Shown: positions 59,186 through 64,000 of the stretch, one piece after another
How positions within the stretch are numbered: position 1 is the first letter of the stretch
Layout of the letters: each line of letters begins with the position of its first letter
Origin: Gammaproteobacteria bacterium
GTDB lineage: Bacteria > Pseudomonadota > Gammaproteobacteria > Steroidobacterales > Steroidobacteraceae
Direction: 5' to 3'
Assembly (NCBI GenBank): GCA_027365225.1
Contig: DAHXNV010000005.1
Coordinates: forward strand, 27,004 to 91,003
Length of the DNA stretch: 64,000 bases
The notes under the pieces: model-generated
Told to the model about the DNA's origin: nothing
Databases searched by the model: none
What the model saw: the letters and a program-made list of their open reading frames with translations, nothing else
Made by a program: the position numbers and the translations under genes

Positions 59186-59566
59186 GATGTTCCCCGGCGC
59201 CGGTTACGCCTGCGTCCGGCAATTCCATGATTTCCCGAGAGCCGAGGCCGCCGGACTCAGCTCTTGAGACGAGGGAGTCGCAGCACGGATCGGCCGGTGC
59301 TCGTGGCAGGCAAGGTATCCGACCTCTTGGAGTGCAGCGGTCCCTGCAAGCCTGAGTGCGCCACGGCGGCGGCGGACTCGATTGAAAGCCTGGCCGTCGC
59401 GGTGCGTTGTGTCAATGGAGGCGCGCGCCGGCGTCCGTTCGGCGGGCGCGGCGCGCAGCTGGCGTTGACGTTTGCGGGTGAAGTCAAAGTTTTGGCTATA
59501 TCCGGGTTTGGCAATGACCAACAGCGAAGGATGGGCTGGGTTTCATAGAGTCATATCGTGCAGTTA

Positions 59567-59870
59567 GAGTGTCTTCAAAGTGGAAGCAATATGCTCAGAC
59601 ATATCCGGATCACCGCCGATGAGGTAGATCACGTTGGCGAAGTTATGTAAACCGCGGAAGCCGGAGGCGCGGCCCTTGGCTATCTTGACGATGCGGTTGA
59701 TGCCTTCGGCGACCGCGTTGGTGAGGGAGCGCTCGATGAAGGTGATGGCTTGTCGTAGTGATCGCGCAAGGTGCCAACGAAGGTGCGAAGCGATGGCAAG
59801 CGGCTTCGCAAGGCGGCGGTTATCCAGCGCTCGAGGAAGGCCTCGGCGCTCATATGGCCTGACGCCTGTC
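59567..59870 (-). mobile_element. ISL3-family transposase C-terminal remnant, frameshifted
   Basis: AFLERWITAALRSRLPSLRTFVGTLRDHYDK in one frame, then AITFIERSLTNAVAEGINRIVKIAKGRASGFRGLHNFANVIYLIGGDPDM in the next. Confidence 0.7.
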
Positions 59871-60171
59871 AAGCTCCCATGGGTCTGGCTCGCAGAGTTT
59901 CGTGCTCCAAAATCTGAATCTTTACCAATCGACGGCGCAACGGTCTCGCGATGCGAGAGCAGAAGTTGGCGATGATGATCAGGCTCATATCCGCAGATTG
60001 GGTACCGGCATTTCATCAACGGAGAGACGGGCCCATGAACGACATTACGATGCTCGAAATTGAGTTGGCAAAGGTAACTACTCACACCCCGAGCCGCACA
60101 CATCGGCGATCCGGGGCTTGACAATATAGAGCGGCTACCACGCTGTGGCCCAATCCTTCCAGGGGGACGGG

Positions 60172-60920
60172 TCAGACAGCGATGGGCGCGTATTTTTTTG
60201 CCGCAACAGTTCTCGAGTAGCCAAATTGCCGCTTATCTTCATCCGCGAGCGGTGGGGCGATCTCAAAGTACGTGCTGGTAAGGTCGTAGAGCAGCACATC
60301 GAAGCTGACGTTGAGCAGTTCGCGCCAGCGCGAGACCAAGTGATCAAACAGCACCGCATTGTGCCACAGCAGCAGATCGTGGCAGTCGTAGAGTGCTGAT
60401 CATCGATTACTTCGTCGGAGTCCAGCAGATCCGGCAGCGCACTCCCGCCATACCATTCCCGGTGCAGCCGCCACTCACTGCCGGGGGAGTGCAGCCGGTA
60501 CACTACCAGGATCAGCAGCACCTCGATCCAGCGCGTACCCATGCGCGAGGGCAGCAAACGTTCCGTCCAGAACTCATCCAGATCCAGCTCACGCCACAAT
60601 TGCAGCGCCAGCCAACACCCGCCCATTGTCGCGGCCGTACGACAGGCATCTGCGACATGCGCAACCGAACCACGGACTCGTCGGGCCACAGCCTTTCGCA
60701 ATCCTCGGGAAACAACGCCAGCGACCGGGGAGCGCTGTTCCTCTCGTCAATCGCTTCAATCGATTTGCGCCGGGCCAGATCCTGCAAGGAGTTGAGTTCC
60801 CCCCAGGTAGAGCGCGTGCCGCTGCACCACCCGATCGCCGCGCACGCGATGGTTCTCCACGACGCTGAAGTAGCGGTGCTCCTTGCCGTCTTTCTTTCGG
60901 ATCCTGGCGCGCAGGAACAT
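60172..60920 (-). mobile_element. IS1634-family transposase remnant with several frameshifts
   Basis: MFLRARIRKKDGKEHRYFSVVENHRVRGDRVVQRHALYLG / ELNSLQDLARRKSIEAIDERN...SLALFPEDCERLW / GGCWLALQLWRELDLDEFWTERLLPSRMGTRW...GSEWRLHREWYGG / MLFDHLVSRWRELLNVSFDVLLYDLTSTYFE...DEDKRQFGYSR in different frames. Confidence 0.8.
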
Positions 60921-60991
60921 GACGGGGGTCCATTATGCTCACCCCGCCGTACCTGACCAGCGCCAAGGTCGGCACTACAGCGACTTTCGCC

Positions 60992-61402
60992 TCAGATCGC
61001 GCGCAAGTGCCTGAATCGCCGTTGCCCGCCCGCCCGACCGCGCTCAAATCCGGGCGCGAATGCGCGAGGACGGGCTAACCGTCCCTCGGCGGCGATAGCC
61101 TCGATGCGTGCGATCAGAAGCGCGAAGGCCTGCTCGGCAGCGGGAATGCCAGCTGCGTCCAGAACGCGGCTCATCATGACCACGTAGAGCCTTGGGCGGT
61201 CCGCCGCGAATCGCACGCAATCGTCCCATCCCTTGCGCAGCGCCATCACTGGATCGGCGGATCGGACCGCTGCCTTCTTGCTTTCGAGGAATTGTGCAAA
61301 GGCCTCCGCAATGGCGGCACTCAGTAGTCCGTTGGCGTTGCGATAGTGACGGTAGAGCGTGGGCGCGGTTACGTTTGGAGCGTGAGCCCAGGAAGGGCTC
61401 AC
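60992..61402 (-). pseudogene. TetR-family regulator lacking the start of its HTH
   Basis: Begins NVTAPTLYRHYRNANGLLSAAIAEAFAQFLE, i.e. at the HTH recognition helix; upstream HTH residues missing. Confidence 0.6.
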
Positions 61403-61566
61403 CGTCGGTGCCTATCGACTCGTCGGCGCAAGATTCGCAGGATTATGATACGGTTATTCGCTATATTGGCGATCACCTTGCCGCGTCCGATTCTGGGCAT
61501 TTAATATCTGCCGGGTCGCTGACATCGTGCATGTCTTACCGTCAGACGAGAGGTTGAGTACAGCAG

Positions 61567-62379
61567 ATGTCCTTCGCGCCGTCGCCATTCGAGTGGATCC
61601 TGATAGCCATTGTCCTGATCGAAGGGATTGCGATCAAAGTCATTTCCCGCCACTGGAATTCCTATCGGCGAGCCAAGCGCGAAGAGGGCCGCGGGAAACC
61701 CTGGGCATTGCGCCGAGTTCCCGCAGAGACGGTGGATCGGGTGTTTGCGACGCCGGCGCCAAAACTCGGCCATACCGTCTCCACGGAGGTGGCGTTCATC
61801 AGCATAGGCCAGACTGCCGTTGTGGGTGCACCGTCCGACTACGAGTCGTGGATTCTCGCGGTGCTTGCCCGGCAGTCGTCCATGATGTTCGAATTCGGCA
61901 CCTGCACGGGGCGCACCACGTATCTTTGGGCGCGAAACTCCCCTCCTGGCGCAAAAGTGATCACCCTTACGCTGCACCCCGATCAGCTCGACACTTATCG
62001 CCGCGGCGCAAACGACCGCTCTGAAGACGAGGCCGATGCTCTCAAGGAATCGGCCTTCCAGACGTTCGTATACACGGGCACGGATGTCGAGCACAAGGTT
62101 GTACAGCTCTACGGGGACAGCAAGGCGTTCGATCACCGTCCATATCAGGGTCGATGCGATCTGATTTTCGTCGACGGGTCGCATGCCCGGTCGTACGTTG
62201 AAAGCGATTCCCAGAAAGCGCTTCAGATGGTAAAACCCGGCGGCATCGTTCTGTGGCACGACTATCGCGGCCCCCACAGGTCTGGCGGCGTATTCCATGC
62301 CCTCAACGCGCTGGGCAGCAAGCTGCCGCTCATGCAAATCGAGGGGACTTCCCTCGTGGCCTATCGGGCGCCTCTCTGA
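61567..62379 (+). CDS. Class I SAM-dependent methyltransferase with N-terminal membrane segment
   Basis: MMFEFGTCTGRTTYLWARNSPPGAKVITLTLHPDQ, CDLIFVDGSHARSYVESDSQKALQMVKPGGIVLWHDY. Confidence 0.82.
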   Translation: MSFAPSPFEWILIAIVLIEGIAIKVISRHWNSYRRAKREEGRGKPWALRRVPAETVDRVFATPAPKLGHTVSTEVAFISIGQTAVVGAPSDYESWILAVLARQSSMMFEFGTCTGRTTYLWARNSPPGAKVITLTLHPDQLDTYRRGANDRSEDEADALKESAFQTFVYTGTDVEHKVVQLYGDSKAFDHRPYQGRCDLIFVDGSHARSYVESDSQKALQMVKPGGIVLWHDYRGPHRSGGVFHALNALGSKLPLMQIEGTSLVAYRAPL

Positions 62380-62706
62380 GAGATCCGGGCACGCGGCGCG
62401 AGTAGCGCGCCTCCGACCACAACCCGTTCGTCGCGTTTGGACTGGATGGGATCGTTGGCGGACCAGCCCTCGATCAAAGTCTCCTGTACGCTCTGGCAGC
62501 TGGCCGAGAACGCGAAGCTCGATCTGCGGCGGCGAAACCTTGCCTCGCCGCAGACACAGCCGCTCAGCCTCGAGCAGTCGGAGCGGCGCATCCAGAGAAG
62601 CCCCCGGACTTGCTTCGCGAGCGCATAGAGTATGCTGAGCGCGTCACTCGAGAGCGATTAAGGCGTTGCAATAAAAAGAGGGTCTTCGCGTGATCGTGTG
62701 GGTGGA

Positions 62707-62729
62707 ATTTGCTCATTTTTTGAGCAAAT
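62707..62729. repeat. Perfect 9-bp-stem hairpin near the ISL3 element end
   Basis: ATTTGCTCA-TTTTT-TGAGCAAAT. Confidence 0.6.
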
Positions 62730-62760
62730 CGCAGGCAGCATGCAGGTAAGGGCTTGTGAA

Positions 62761-64000
62761 TCAATAACATGATCGGTCGTTCACGAATAGAAGACGAAAT
62801 ACCCACGAATTCACGCAGTTTCGCCCAATCCAATGCACACCGGCTGCGCAAGTTATTGTTTCACACGCCCTAAGGATCTTCAGTCGCAGGTATTCCTCAT
62901 CGCGCAACCCGTATGCACGACGTTGTATGACTCGGATCTTGTTGTTCAATCCCTCGACGAAACCGAGGGCGACCTTATTCTCCGGCCGGCAGTAGGCTGC
63001 GATCCCATCCCAATGACGTTCGATCATATCGGCAAACTTCTCGTACGGCTGCAGCCGTTGCCATTTGAGGCCGGCGCGCCAGTTCTCGAAGAACTTCCGC
63101 GCCCATGCCTCGCTGTTGTAATCCCACAGTTGTCCGAAGCTCTCCTTGAGCAGGTAGGCGGTATGGAGCCGCTTATTCGCGGCCAGGAGCTTCTTGAGCG
63201 CCGGCTTGCCATCGAGGGTGAGGTTCTCCCGGCGCGACAGCAGTGTGTATTTCTGCCCCTTGATGTAGCTGCGATCCCTTCCGACCAGCCGGCGGTACTC
63301 GCTCTTGCGAATCTCATCGAGCGCGTCGCCCAGGTGACGCATGACGTGGACTTGTCGAACAGGATGGCCGCCTGTGGGGCGTTACGGTTAGCAGAATTGC
63401 GGAACGCCTTCCACATGTCCATGACGGCCAGGCGAATGCGTTTTGCCTTCTTTTGCGCGATAACTCGGTAGAACGCGTCCATGCTCGCCTCGCTGCGATC
63501 GGTGCCCCCGAACCAGTTCGCCCGCCGGCGCAGCAGATCGCTGACCACGATCCGGCAGGTATGTCCCTTGCGGATGGCGATCTCGTCTATGCCGACGATC
63601 TTTGGGCCCGGCGTGCCGATGCGCCGCAGCTGCTCGCGCATGTAGCACTTGTCCAGTTCCTTGACCGTATGCCAGTCAAGCAGCAACTCCCCGGCGACCT
63701 CTTTGATCGAACTCGCCCGGCATCGTTTGCCGACATAGAACGCGAAGCGCTTGGTGTAGAAGGGATTGTCTGCCAGGAAGTCCAATCGCTCGCGCTTCAC
63801 GGCGCCGCACACCCAACAGACCACACGACGAACCTCGAGCTCCAGGTAGATCCGCATCTGGCCATTGGGCAGGTCGCGTACGCGCCTTGTGCGGCGGTCG
63901 TACCACCCCCGATGAGTCGTCCCGCACTCTCCGCAAACCGTTTTTTTTCCCGCCGAACCAGGCGAACGACTCGAGCATGCGGGTCACCGAACAACCCGAC
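62761..64000 (-). mobile_element. ISL3-family transposase with two frameshifts
   Basis: MRIYLELEVRRVVCWVCGAVKRERLDFLADNPFYTKRF...IVGIDEIAIRKGHTCRIVVSDLLRRRANWFGGTDR... continues in another frame as MRHLGDALDEIRKSEYRRLVGRDRSYIKGQKYTLLSRRENLTLDG...KVALGFVEGLNNKIRVIQRRAYGLRDEEYLRLKI. Confidence 0.9.

Noticed and set aside
62380-62640. Short ORFs after the class I methyltransferase (e.g. MDWMGSLADQPSIKVSC...)
   Set aside because: No family recognised and no coding bias beyond background.
1-64000. CRISPR arrays, tRNA or rRNA genes
   Set aside because: No spaced direct-repeat array and no tRNA/rRNA-like sequence noticed on reading; a tRNAscan/Infernal run would be needed to exclude weak cases.

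Overview
This 64 kb window is GC-rich chromosomal DNA, probably from a gammaproteobacterium (a guess from gene content only). Most of it is ordinary housekeeping and metabolism: MATE exporter, AGE-family sugar epimerase, LacI regulator, SSS transporter, hemN, rhomboid protease, KDPG aldolase, LD-carboxypeptidase, a complete kdpFABC-kdpDE locus, PrkA/YeaH/SpoVR, an EF-G-like GTPase, glutamate decarboxylase, a glycogen set (GH57, glgC, glgP, and glgA further away), a TonB-dependent receptor, M32 carboxypeptidase and ttcA. The less ordinary parts are: (1) a chemosensory-like cluster (19.3-24.4 kb) with CheX, CheY, a membrane-anchored CheA-like kinase and a protein joining a receiver-like N-terminus to a TonB C-terminus; (2) a toxin-antitoxin graveyard (46.1-48.2 kb) with a frameshifted VapC/PIN remnant, an ISAs1 transposase tail, an intact MazF/MazE-like pair, a RelE tail and a strong G-quadruplex motif; (3) a co-directional run (51.5-57.7 kb) with a tyrosine-phosphatase/ADP-ribosylglycohydrolase fusion, a HEXXH metallopeptidase overlapping an ATP-grasp ligase, and two unrecognised proteins, which is the best candidate here for an undescribed system; (4) a decayed insertion-sequence zone (59.5-64 kb). 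No tRNA, rRNA or CRISPR array was recognised. All calls come from reading the sequence and translations; no database search was run.
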